Program-made: the position numbers and the translations under genes | Shown: positions 26,717 through 34,709 of the stretch, in pieces | Position numbering within the stretch: position 1 is the stretch's first letter | Layout: every line of letters starts with the position of its first letter | Notes under the pieces: generated by a model | What the model was told of the DNA's origin: nothing | Database searches by the model: none | The model's input: the letters and a program-made list of their open reading frames with translations, nothing else | Source: S010-25 sp964466455 | GTDB lineage: Bacteria; Pseudomonadota; Gammaproteobacteria; SZUA-229 | DNA length: 64,000 bases | NCBI GenBank assembly: GCA_964466455.1 | Contig: CAYXNL010000004.1 | Span: forward strand, 1 to 64,000 | Reading direction: 5' to 3'

Positions 26717-28021
26717 ATGGCTAAGGGTAATTTTACAGAACTAAAGCAGCGCTTATTATTTGTACTGGGTGCCCTGGTTGTGTTCAGGATTGGTACATTT
26801 GTGCCGGTACCGGGTGTAGACCCTAGCGTACTGTCTATTTTATTCGACCAGCAGAAAGGGAGTATTCTGGGTGTGTTTAATATGTTTTCCGGTGGTGCAT
26901 TACGTCGTATGTCGATATTTGCGCTCGGGATCATGCCATACATTTCCGCCTCTATTATTATACAGTTGCTTACTGTAACGGTTCCCTCTCTTGAGCAGTT
27001 GCAGAAAGAGGGTGAGAGTGGTCGGCGTAAAATTACCATGTACACTCGTTATTTCACGCTTGTACTTGCAACTTTTCAGTCTATTGGTATTGCTGTTGCA
27101 TTACAGGGGCAATCGGTACAGTCACATTCGTTAGTGATGAATCCGGGGATGAGCTTCGTTTTTACTGCAACGATAACACTGGTTACCGGTACAATGTTTT
27201 TGATGTGGCTGGGAGAACAGGTAACTGAACGCGGTATCGGCAACGGTATTTCTCTTATCATTTTTGCAGGCATTGTTTCAGGCTTGCCAAAAGCCGTTGG
27301 TGGTACGCTTGAACTGGTAAGAACGGGTGAATTGCATACACTGGCTACATTGTTTCTGTTTATTCTGGCTGTTGCGGTAACTGCTTTTGTCGTGTTTATT
27401 GAACGGGGTCAACGCAGAATCACGGTCAATTATGCCAGAAAGCAGATGGGTAGAAAAATGTATCAGGCGCAGAGCAGCCATCTACCGTTGAAATTAAATA
27501 TGGCTGGCGTTATACCACCTATTTTTGCTTCAAGTATTATTCTGTTTCCTGCAACAATGGCAAGCTGGTTTGGTCAATCACAGGGTATGGAATGGTTGCA
27601 GAATATTGCTGGGAAACTGTCTCCTGGACAACCGATTTATATTATTCTATTTGCCGTTGCAATTATATTTTTCTGCTTCTTTTATACTGCATTACAGTTT
27701 AATGCCAGAGATACTGCTGATAATCTGAAGCGTTCAGGTGCTTTTATACCAGGTATCCGACCAGGGGAGCAAACGGCAAAATATATTGATAAGGTAATGA
27801 CACGGCTGACTCTGGTTGGTGCTTTTTATATTACAGCAGTGTGTTTATTGCCTGAGTTTTTAATTTTATACTGGAATGTACCTTTTTACTTTGGTGGTAC
27901 ATCATTATTGATTATTGTTGTGGTAGTAATGGATTTTATGGCGCAGATACAGTCACATCTTATGTCGCACCAATATGAGGGCATAATGAAAAAGGCTAAT
28001 CTAAATGGATATAGAGGCTAA
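26717..28021 (+). CDS. secY: Preprotein translocase subunit SecY
   Basis: A 434-residue, ten-TM SecY. The N terminus has TELKQRLLFVLGALVVFRIG. The plug region (SGGALRRMSIFALGIMPYIS) follows TM1, and TM2 carries SASIIIQLL. The cytoplasmic loop with ERGQRRITVNYARKQMGRKM binds ribosomes and SecA. It is the pore of the SecYEG translocon with secE at 238. It lies at the end of the spc genes, 55 bases before rpmJ. Confidence 0.98.
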   Translation: MAKGNFTELKQRLLFVLGALVVFRIGTFVPVPGVDPSVLSILFDQQKGSILGVFNMFSGGALRRMSIFALGIMPYISASIIIQLLTVTVPSLEQLQKEGESGRRKITMYTRYFTLVLATFQSIGIAVALQGQSVQSHSLVMNPGMSFVFTATITLVTGTMFLMWLGEQVTERGIGNGISLIIFAGIVSGLPKAVGGTLELVRTGELHTLATLFLFILAVAVTAFVVFIERGQRRITVNYARKQMGRKMYQAQSSHLPLKLNMAGVIPPIFASSIILFPATMASWFGQSQGMEWLQNIAGKLSPGQPIYIILFAVAIIFFCFFYTALQFNARDTADNLKRSGAFIPGIRPGEQTAKYIDKVMTRLTLVGAFYITAVCLLPEFLILYWNVPFYFGGTSLLIIVVVVMDFMAQIQSHLMSHQYEGIMKKANLNGYRG

Positions 28022-28076
28022 CAGGTCAATTTAGAGTTAAATTGGCTAAACAATTTGAATTAACAGGAACAAGAAA

Positions 28077-28190
28077 ATGAAAGTTCGTGCTTCAGTAAAA
28101 AAAATGTGTAGAAACTGTAAAATTATCAAGCGTCATGGTGTTGTGCGCGTTATCTGTGCAGATCCACGCCATAAACAACGTCAGGGATAA
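28077..28190 (+). CDS. rpmJ: 50S ribosomal protein L36 (bL36)
   Basis: A 37-residue protein, MKVRASVKKMCRNCKIIKRH followed by GVVRVICADPRHKQRQG. It carries the zinc ribbon C11, C14, C27, H32, so this is the zinc-binding form. AGGAACAAGAAA precedes the ATG. It lies between secY and rpsM, the usual place in Gammaproteobacteria. Confidence 0.96.
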   Translation: MKVRASVKKMCRNCKIIKRHGVVRVICADPRHKQRQG

Positions 28191-28214
28191 ATAACACTGC
28201 ATTGACGCAAACAG

Positions 28215-28243
28215 TTGATTAAAAAACTTATTATTTGTAAAAT
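28215..28243 (+). promoter_or_regulatory. Promoter of the alpha operon (rpsM)
   Basis: TTGATT (28215-28220), a 17-base AT-rich spacer and TAAAAT (28238-28243) precede rpsM by about 30 bases. The short hairpin GCGC-TTTATT-GCGC follows at 28247-28260. In E. coli the alpha leader folds into a pseudoknot bound by S4. The space here is shorter, and I cannot show that fold. Confidence 0.5.
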
Positions 28244-28275
28244 CACGCGCTTTATTGCGCAGAACGGAAATTAAA

Positions 28276-28632
28276 ATGGCTCGTATTGCAGGTATTAATA
28301 TACCATCAAACAAACACACTGTTATCGGCTTAAGACATATCTATGGTGTAGGACAACCTCGTGCAAAACAGATTTGTGCAGCAACCGATATTGTGGAAGA
28401 AACTAAAATCGGCGAACTGACAGAAGAGCAGCTTGAATCTTTGCGTAATGAAATTGGTAAATATTCAGTAGAAGGCGACTTGCGCCGTGAAGTATCAATG
28501 AGTATCAAACGCCTGATGGATCTGGGTTGTTATCGGGGTATTCGCCATCGTCGTGGTCTGCCACTGCGTGGGCAACGGACAAAAACTAATGCGCGCACAC
28601 GTAAGGGACCGCGTCGACCGATATCGAGATAG
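28276..28632 (+). CDS. rpsM: 30S ribosomal protein S13 (uS13)
   Basis: A 118-residue S13 from the ATG at 28276 (MARIAGINIPSNKHTVIGLR). The frame is open for seven more codons, but the family starts at this Met. It has the helix-hairpin-helix YGVGQPRAKQICAAT and the basic C terminus GQRTKTNARTRKGPRRP that contacts P-site tRNA. It is the first gene of the alpha operon. Confidence 0.97.
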   Translation: MARIAGINIPSNKHTVIGLRHIYGVGQPRAKQICAATDIVEETKIGELTEEQLESLRNEIGKYSVEGDLRREVSMSIKRLMDLGCYRGIRHRRGLPLRGQRTKTNARTRKGPRRPISR

Positions 28633-28739
28633 AATATCCCTCGGAAGAGCAGAATATAGCGTGATAAACGCAAGGACTGCCTTTCCCTGTAAACGTTAGA
28701 AATATTTCATTTAGAAACATTATTATATAGAGTAATTAC

Positions 28740-29123
28740 ATGGCTGGTCCAGAAACAAAGAAAAAGGTTAAACGCGCTGTTGTTGATGGTGTTGCACATA
28801 TTTATGCGACCTTTAACAATACCATTATTACCATAACCGATCGTCAGGGAAATGCGCTGGCATGGGCAACTTCAGGTGGGTCAGGTTTTCGCGGTTCACG
28901 CAAAAGTACTCCTTTTGCCGCACAGGTGGCTGCCGAACGCGCTGGTACCCGTGCGAAGGACTACGGGATGAAGAATATTGAGGTTATGGTGCGTGGACCG
29001 GGGCCGGGACGTGAATCTGCTGTACGCTCATTAAATAATATCGGTTTCAAAATTACCAGCATTACAGATGTTACCCCGATTCCTCATAATGGTTGCCGTC
29101 CACCGAAAAGACGTCGCGTGTAA
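28740..29123 (+). CDS. rpsK: 30S ribosomal protein S11 (uS11)
   Basis: A 127-residue S11 with VAHIYATFNNTIITITDRQG and GPGPGRESAVRSLNNIGFKI. The C terminus PHNGCRPPKRRRV is complete. It binds the 30S platform near the Shine-Dalgarno helix. It is 107 bases after rpsM. Confidence 0.98.
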   Translation: MAGPETKKKVKRAVVDGVAHIYATFNNTIITITDRQGNALAWATSGGSGFRGSRKSTPFAAQVAAERAGTRAKDYGMKNIEVMVRGPGPGRESAVRSLNNIGFKITSITDVTPIPHNGCRPPKRRRV

Positions 29124-29133
29124 GAGATAAGAT

Positions 29134-29754
29134 ATGGCTAAATATACAGGACCAAAATGTAAACTAAGTCGACGTGAAGGCGTTGATCTTGAATTAAAAT
29201 CCTCACTACGCTCTCTGGAAAGTAAGTGTAAGCTGGATCAGGTGCCCGGACAACACGGCGCCAGGCGTACGCGTTTATCTGATTACGCCCTGCAGTTGCG
29301 TGAAAAGCAGAAAGTACGTCGTATTTATGGTGTGCTTGAAAAACAGTTCCGCAACTATTACAAAGAGGCTGCCCGGATAAAAGGTTCAACGGGTGAAAAT
29401 TTGCTCCAGTTACTTGAGCGTCGTCTCGACAATGTTGTATATCGGGCTGGTTTTGGTTCAACACGTGCCGAAGCAAGACAGATTGTTAACCACAAATGTG
29501 TTCTGGTTAATAATTGCGTGGTGAATATTCCTTCGTATAAGGTTAAGGAAAATGATGTCATTTCGATTCGCGAAAAAGCTAAAAAACAGACACGCATAGC
29601 CGATTCGATCAATATGGCAAAACAAAAAGGTATTGTGGACTGGATTAGTCTGGATGATAGCAAACTGGAAGCTGTCTATAAAAATGTCCCGGAGCGTGCA
29701 GATTTGCCGGCTGATATTAACGAACAGCTTATCGTTGAACTTTATTCCAAATAG
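29134..29754 (+). CDS. rpsD: 30S ribosomal protein S4 (uS4)
   Basis: A 206-residue S4, the same length as in E. coli. The N-terminal part has VPGQHGARRTRLSDYALQLR, followed by an S4 RNA-binding domain (LLERRLDNVVYRAGFGSTRA and VNHKCVLVNNCVVNIPSY). It initiates 30S body assembly, contributes to decoding fidelity and in E. coli represses the alpha operon. Confidence 0.98.
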   Translation: MAKYTGPKCKLSRREGVDLELKSSLRSLESKCKLDQVPGQHGARRTRLSDYALQLREKQKVRRIYGVLEKQFRNYYKEAARIKGSTGENLLQLLERRLDNVVYRAGFGSTRAEARQIVNHKCVLVNNCVVNIPSYKVKENDVISIREKAKKQTRIADSINMAKQKGIVDWISLDDSKLEAVYKNVPERADLPADINEQLIVELYSK

Positions 29755-29769
29755 GGGAGTTATACCAGT

Positions 29770-30762
29770 ATGTCAGGCAGTGATGAACTTCTTACACCAC
29801 GTACAATTAATGTACAATCTTTTAGTGAAACCCATGCAAAAGTCGCACTGGAACCGCTAGAGCGTGGCTTTGGCCATACTCTGGGTAATGCGCTGCGCCG
29901 TATTCTGCTTTCTTCTATTGAAGGTAGTGCCATTGTTGAGGTACAGATTGAGGGCGTTGTACATGAATACAGTACACTTGAAGGCGTACAGGAAGACGTG
30001 CTTGAAATTCTGTTGAATCTGAAAGGTGTTGCTCTGGTTATGCATAGTAATGATGAGCAGACCATTACTCTGTCCAGGCAGGGAGCGGGTATAGTGACTG
30101 CGGGTAACATTGATACCGGGCACGATATTGAAATCGCCAATCCCGACCATGTCATTGCGAATCTGAATGCTGATGGTAAACTTGATATCACCATGAAGAT
30201 AAAAAAAGGCCGTGGCTATCAACCTTCCAATACGCGTAATATTGATGCGGAATCTTCGCCGGTTGGAACCTTGCAACTGGATGCTTCATTCAGCCCGATA
30301 CGCCGTGTATTCTACAATGTAGAAAACGCGCGTGTTGCACAAAGTACGAATCTGGATAAATTAATCATTGATCTTCAGACCAATGGAACGGTAGATCCGG
30401 AAGAGGCGATCCGAACCGCAGCGACGATACTACAGGCACAACTGTCCTCATTCGTTAATCTACAAAGTATGGAAGATGAGGTAACAGAAGACGAAGAAGC
30501 TGATATTGATCCAATTCTGCTGCGCCCGGTCGATGAGCTTGAACTTACCGTTCGTTCGGCAAACTGTCTTAAAGCGGAAAATGTTTACTATATTGGTGAT
30601 TTGATCCAGCGTACCGAAGTTGAATTATTACGCACACCGAATCTGGGTAAAAAGTCCTTAACAGAAATTAAGGATGTACTGGCCTCACATGGACTGTCAC
30701 TGGGTATTCAGTTAGATAACTGGCCACCAGCATCAATCCGTGAGAAAGAAGAAGCAAGTTAA
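29770..30762 (+). CDS. rpoA: DNA-directed RNA polymerase subunit alpha
   Basis: A 330-residue alpha subunit. The N-terminal dimerisation domain has EPLERGFGHTLGNALRRILL. An acidic linker (EDEVTEDEEADIDP) joins the C-terminal DNA-binding domain with two HhH-like segments (LTVRSANCLKAENVYYIGDL and LGKKSLTEIKDVLASHGLSL). It nucleates RNA polymerase assembly and reads UP elements and activators. GGGGAG lies upstream of the ATG. Confidence 0.99.
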   Translation: MSGSDELLTPRTINVQSFSETHAKVALEPLERGFGHTLGNALRRILLSSIEGSAIVEVQIEGVVHEYSTLEGVQEDVLEILLNLKGVALVMHSNDEQTITLSRQGAGIVTAGNIDTGHDIEIANPDHVIANLNADGKLDITMKIKKGRGYQPSNTRNIDAESSPVGTLQLDASFSPIRRVFYNVENARVAQSTNLDKLIIDLQTNGTVDPEEAIRTAATILQAQLSSFVNLQSMEDEVTEDEEADIDPILLRPVDELELTVRSANCLKAENVYYIGDLIQRTEVELLRTPNLGKKSLTEIKDVLASHGLSLGIQLDNWPPASIREKEEAS

Positions 30763-30851
30763 ACAATTAAGTTAATGGGTTCCTGCCAGGTTTTTATTTA
30801 TTGCAGGAACGTTATTTTAGCAAGAGATTTTTAGAGTAAAGGTTAAACAAA

Positions 30852-31229
30852 ATGCGTCATCATAAATCAGGTCGTCGCTTAAATCGTAATAGTAGTCATC
30901 GCAAAGCGATGTTCAGTAATATGGCAAACTCACTATTCGACCATGAAATTATCAGGACAACCCTGCCAAAAGCGAAAGAGTTACGTCGGGTAGCCGAACC
31001 ATTAATTACTCTGGCAAAAAAAGATAGTGTAGCAAATCGTCGCCAGGCTTTTGCGCGTCTGCGTGATAAGGCTATCATTGGTAAGCTGTTTAACGAACTT
31101 GCGCTACGTTACCAGCAACGTCCAGGTGGCTATACACGTATTATGAAATGTGGCTTTCGTAGTGGTGATGCGGCACCGATGGCTTATATTGAACTGGTTG
31201 ATCGCCCGGTTGAAGCTGAAGAAGAGTAA
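30852..31229 (+). CDS. rplQ: 50S ribosomal protein L17 (bL17)
   Basis: A 125-residue L17 beginning MRHHKSGRRLNRNSSHRKAM, with FRSGDAAPMAYIELVDR at the C terminus. It lies at the exit-tunnel side of the 50S. It is the last gene of the alpha operon and is followed by a clear intrinsic terminator. Confidence 0.98.
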   Translation: MRHHKSGRRLNRNSSHRKAMFSNMANSLFDHEIIRTTLPKAKELRRVAEPLITLAKKDSVANRRQAFARLRDKAIIGKLFNELALRYQQRPGGYTRIMKCGFRSGDAAPMAYIELVDRPVEAEEE

Positions 31230-31258
31230 GCTAAATACTGTCCTGATGTTTCAGCTCA

Positions 31259-31290
31259 ATAAAAAAGCCAGCAGTTAGCTGGTTTTTTTT
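31259..31290 (+). terminator. Intrinsic terminator after rplQ
   Basis: CCAGC pairs with GCTGG around AGTTA, with a preceding A run and a following run of nine T. The A and T runs extend the stem (AAAAAAGCCAGC/GCTGGTTTTTTTT). It closes the 31-kb translation gene block. Confidence 0.9.
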
Positions 31291-31383
31291 TGCCCGTGAA
31301 TTACGGCGATGTCAGTACAGAAGTGTCGATAAAGATTTATTGATATGTGCTAAGGTTTATTTATTGAAATAACAGTTTTCCTG

Positions 31384-31965
31384 ATGAGTATTGTCCAGCT
31401 TTTCAAGGCACGAGTAAAACCCGCTGACCGGTTTGAGAAACTGCTATCACCTTATATAGATGGTCTGTATCATTTCGCCTGCCGCCTTTGCCAGTCAACA
31501 GATGATGCCGAAGATCTGCTGCAGCAACTTCTCACGCGACTTTTTCAGAAACTTGCTGAGCTAGAGCAGGTGGAGTCTCTGCGCCCCTGGTTATTCCGTT
31601 CACTTTACAATCTGTATGTAGATAGCTACCGTAAGCAACGGCGTATGTCGGCGGTAATAAGCGCAGAGGATATCCCGCAAGATGAGGTAACAAAGGAAAA
31701 AGATCCGTATGAAGAAGCTGAGTTAAGCCAGAACCAGACAATTATACTTGCCGCAGTGGATCAATTGAATAGTGAGCAGCGTCTGGTATTATTATTGCAC
31801 GACGCAGAGGGCTATACCTTAACTGAGCTGGCAGATATTCTTCAAACCCCATTGGGCACCCTGAAATCACGGTTACACCGGGCGCGTAACCGGGTAAAAG
31901 AGCTGACAGAAATGGAACTTTCTGGTAACGGGACACGTGTATATAGTAAAGAGGAATTGAAATGA
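31384..31965 (+). CDS. ECF-type RNA polymerase sigma factor
   Basis: A 193-residue sigma-70 family protein with only regions 2 and 4. Region 2 is at about 20-85 (DDAEDLLQQLLTRLFQKL and RPWLFRSLYNLYVDSYRKQ). Region 4 is at about 120-175 (LNSEQRLVLLLHDAEGYTL, then a helix-turn-helix with TPLGTLKSRLHRARNRV). Its stop overlaps the start of a zinc-binding anti-sigma gene, so it is probably released by an envelope signal. No GGAAC-type autoregulatory -35 is visible upstream, and the ribosome-binding site is weak. The targets are unknown; the next two genes are natural candidates. Confidence 0.88.
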   Translation: MSIVQLFKARVKPADRFEKLLSPYIDGLYHFACRLCQSTDDAEDLLQQLLTRLFQKLAELEQVESLRPWLFRSLYNLYVDSYRKQRRMSAVISAEDIPQDEVTKEKDPYEEAELSQNQTIILAAVDQLNSEQRLVLLLHDAEGYTLTELADILQTPLGTLKSRLHRARNRVKELTEMELSGNGTRVYSKEELK

Positions 31966-32642
31966 TGCAGTGTAAACAGGTACAGTTACTGTTAAATGAT
32001 TATATTGACCGTGACCTTTCTGTACTCCAGACAAAAGGGGTGGTGGAGCACTGTGCCACCTGCCAGAACTGTGCAAAAGACCTTGCTTTGTTACAACAGC
32101 AACAACAGGCTTTAACTTCCCTGCCTGTTTCTTCACTGTCAGAATATACAAAAAAACGTCTATTCAGGCAGGCAACGGCAGATGATTGTGCTGTACACGG
32201 CTATCTACCAGTAAAATTATCATATCGTTTTGCTGCTGTGGCCATGCTTGCTGTGGTGGTTTTATTGCTGAGTTTTATCTACTACCCTGGTAATGGTAAC
32301 AATGTCCGGTCAATGCACCTGATAACGGTAGATAATGGCGTACATACGGTTAAAGTTGCCATTGACTCTAAGGAAAACCTGGACGGTGTTTCATTTCGGG
32401 TTGATTTATCGGATAACCTGCAACTTGCTGGTTTTGGTAACAAAAAACAAATACAGTGGATGGGTGGTTTGCATAAGGGAGTTAATATTATTTCTCTGCC
32501 GATTATAGGTATTGCTCAGGGAAATGGTGAAATTACGACACGAATTTTCTTACATGGTAACGAGAAAATTATGCGGATCAATACCCGCTACAGGCAGGTG
32601 GATGGCATGGTGTATGACAATGATAATATCCGGCAGAGCTAA
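31962..32642 (+). CDS. Membrane anti-sigma factor with zinc-binding ZAS motif
   Basis: This 226-residue protein starts inside the end of the sigma gene (ATGATG overlap). The N terminus has the anti-sigma zinc motif H-x3-C-x2-C in EHCATCQNC, at about residues 30-38. One TM lies at about 87-107 (FAAVAMLAVVVLLLSFIYY). The remaining periplasmic part is beta-rich (GVSFRVDLSDNLQLAGFG, then KGVNIISLPIIGI) and may be a sensor domain. It should hold the sigma factor at the inner membrane. I do not know the signal. Confidence 0.82.
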   Translation: MMQCKQVQLLLNDYIDRDLSVLQTKGVVEHCATCQNCAKDLALLQQQQQALTSLPVSSLSEYTKKRLFRQATADDCAVHGYLPVKLSYRFAAVAMLAVVVLLLSFIYYPGNGNNVRSMHLITVDNGVHTVKVAIDSKENLDGVSFRVDLSDNLQLAGFGNKKQIQWMGGLHKGVNIISLPIIGIAQGNGEITTRIFLHGNEKIMRINTRYRQVDGMVYDNDNIRQS

Positions 32643-32662
32643 GAATCTGATGATTAAATAGT

Positions 32663-33232
32663 GTGATGACAACCTTATTAAAAAGATTAGCTATATTAGC
32701 AGTAGGAGCACTGTGGGCTGTCATGCCACAAGTTCTGCTGGCTGCACCAGATAATCTGGATGAAATAACCATTCATATGATTGATAATAATGAACCGGTA
32801 CTTGGTGCCCATAATATTGCCTTGCCTGTCCACGGTGATATATCAACTAAGAAAATGGTCGGTCATAACTCTGCAGATGGAAGCAGGAATGAAAACCACA
32901 CTCATCAGGAAATGGGAAATATAGCAAATGAGAACCACAGTGAATTAGAACAGGGGGATGGTAATGCTAATAATATGGAACCGGAAGGTGGAGGTAATGC
33001 AGCCATGCCACCAGAACAACCTGATGAGATAAATCAGTCAACGCTCCCTGAACAGCCTGCACAACCCGAGGAACCAGCCCAGCCAGAGCAACCAGCACAA
33101 CCCGAATCGCCTGAGCAACCAGTCCAGCCCGTACAACCAGAACAACCGGCTCAGATGGAACCCCCTGTGCAACCTGAATCTCCGGGCGAGAATGGGTTTC
33201 CAGATGGCGCTCAGCCCCGTTATCAGGACTAA
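32663..33232 (+). CDS. Secreted Pro/Glu/Gln-repeat protein
   Basis: This protein of about 189 residues has a Sec signal peptide (LAILAVGALWAVMPQVLLAA) with likely cleavage before PDNLDE. A short acidic domain follows, then an Asn/His/Glu-rich part and about 65 residues of imperfect PEQPAQPE repeats, ending QPRYQD. No cysteine lipobox is present. The start is GTG 32663 or ATG 32666; the second is equally likely. Low-complexity P/E/Q tracts are often envelope spacers. The gene is 20 bases after the anti-sigma factor, so it probably belongs to the same operon. No function is recognised. Confidence 0.72.
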   Translation: MMTTLLKRLAILAVGALWAVMPQVLLAAPDNLDEITIHMIDNNEPVLGAHNIALPVHGDISTKKMVGHNSADGSRNENHTHQEMGNIANENHSELEQGDGNANNMEPEGGGNAAMPPEQPDEINQSTLPEQPAQPEEPAQPEQPAQPESPEQPVQPVQPEQPAQMEPPVQPESPGENGFPDGAQPRYQD

Positions 33233-33316
33233 CGGTTTTATTTATCGTTATACATGCGTATCTGCTGTCTCTGCCCAACTATTGTAGAACTTTGGACTGT
33301 GTCATAATAATCATCT

Positions 33317-34675
33317 ATGGAAGGCATCTTTAGTAAATATTTCCTCTCTGGCTTCATCTTTGCCGTGCTGATATTTCAGGCGCTATCCGTTCAGGCGGGA
33401 TCGGCACAACGGCACAAGGCAGATGTTTCACGTCATTATAGCCGCGCAGGGATGCAATATTTTAATCAAGGTCAGTATCTGAAAGCCCGGTCCTCTTTTG
33501 AACAGGCTTTATCCATCTTATCGCCCGCAGATAAAAGTCGGCTGGCAATTTATTATAATCTTGGTTCTGTCTGTTATAAATTAAAGGAATATAAGCAAAG
33601 CAGAATCTATTTTAATAAATTGGTGGGGGATAAAAGGCTAGGCGCGGTTGCCTACTATAATCTTGCTCTAATTGAAAACCGCCTGGATAATAAACCGGCA
33701 GCAATTGCTTATTTACAAAAAAGTAGAGGAAGTACAACGGATCGGCGGCTTATCGCTCTGGCTAACAGGCAATTGCATCAGCTGGATAATAAAAGTGATA
33801 TCGGTCAGTCTCGTTACCGGCACACCCGAGCAGTAAAAAAAGACTGGCGTGCCTACTTTTATCTAAGCCCGGGTTATGACTCCAATATTAATTTTGCCCC
33901 GCTTGATGTCGGGTCGGGGCGTTCCGGTCGTTTTATACAGGGGATAGGCCTGTTTGACAAAAAAATTGCAGGCAAAGGGAATGGTTATAAAACACCCGTA
34001 TTATTATTTACCTCGTCAATTTTTTTATCCAATTACATTGCTACCGATTTTAATGATTACAATTTATTTGATATTGGTCTGCGCTATAAATTACCATTGA
34101 ATCAATGGCATAATGTACTGAATATTAATATTAAACAGTCAACTTACGGGCACGGAAAATATCAGCGTAACTATAGCGTTACAGTCTATAGCAGACGTTA
34201 TTTTTCGAAGGGGAAGATGTTACGACTACGCTACCGTTATGATCGGATTAACAGTCTGGATTCTATTTATGATTATCTGCAGGGTTATCGTCAGCGTCTG
34301 GGCGCTGCCTATCAGATAAAATGGTCGCATGATTACCTGTTTTTATGGTATGGGCTGGAATTTAATCAGCGTAGAAATACACTCAGACGAAATTATTCGC
34401 CAACACGAAACAGTTTTCGATTACGTTATGAAAGGAAGCTGAACCCGTTACATAAAATTTATATTGAAACAGAATACCAGCGTAGTAATTATGTACCAAC
34501 GGCTGTTCAGGATCGACAGGATAATCGATCCATGTATTCGCTGGCCTATATCTATGACTTTGCACGTAGCTGGCAATTTAAAGCTCAGTGGCGCTTTTCG
34601 AACAACCGTTCCACCGATTCACTTTTTAGTTATAAACGGCACGTTGGTTTGCTGACGCTGAGAAAATCTTTTTAG
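33317..34675 (+). CDS. TPR plus beta-barrel outer-membrane protein (Slam/DUF560-like)
   Basis: A 452-residue protein with a signal peptide (FIFAVLIFQALSVQAG). Two to three TPR units lie at about 37-160 (AGMQYFNQGQYLKARSSFEQ and YYNLGSVCYKLKEYKQSRIY). Residues 180-452 form an array of alternating beta strands that ends in Phe (LLTLRKSF), a hallmark of outer-membrane barrels. The architecture is that of surface lipoprotein assembly modifiers, which move proteins to the cell surface. Whether this one exports the upstream repeat protein is conjecture. It has the same orientation as the sigma genes, 84 bases downstream. Confidence 0.75.
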   Translation: MEGIFSKYFLSGFIFAVLIFQALSVQAGSAQRHKADVSRHYSRAGMQYFNQGQYLKARSSFEQALSILSPADKSRLAIYYNLGSVCYKLKEYKQSRIYFNKLVGDKRLGAVAYYNLALIENRLDNKPAAIAYLQKSRGSTTDRRLIALANRQLHQLDNKSDIGQSRYRHTRAVKKDWRAYFYLSPGYDSNINFAPLDVGSGRSGRFIQGIGLFDKKIAGKGNGYKTPVLLFTSSIFLSNYIATDFNDYNLFDIGLRYKLPLNQWHNVLNINIKQSTYGHGKYQRNYSVTVYSRRYFSKGKMLRLRYRYDRINSLDSIYDYLQGYRQRLGAAYQIKWSHDYLFLWYGLEFNQRRNTLRRNYSPTRNSFRLRYERKLNPLHKIYIETEYQRSNYVPTAVQDRQDNRSMYSLAYIYDFARSWQFKAQWRFSNNRSTDSLFSYKRHVGLLTLRKSF

Positions 34676-34709
34676 CCGAGACTTGAACAGAAAAGATCTC
34701 TAACCGGCA

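Noticed and set aside
31291..31383. Autoregulatory ECF promoter before the sigma gene
   Set aside because: No GGAAC-type -35 with a suitable -10 is present in the 93 bases between the rplQ terminator and the start.
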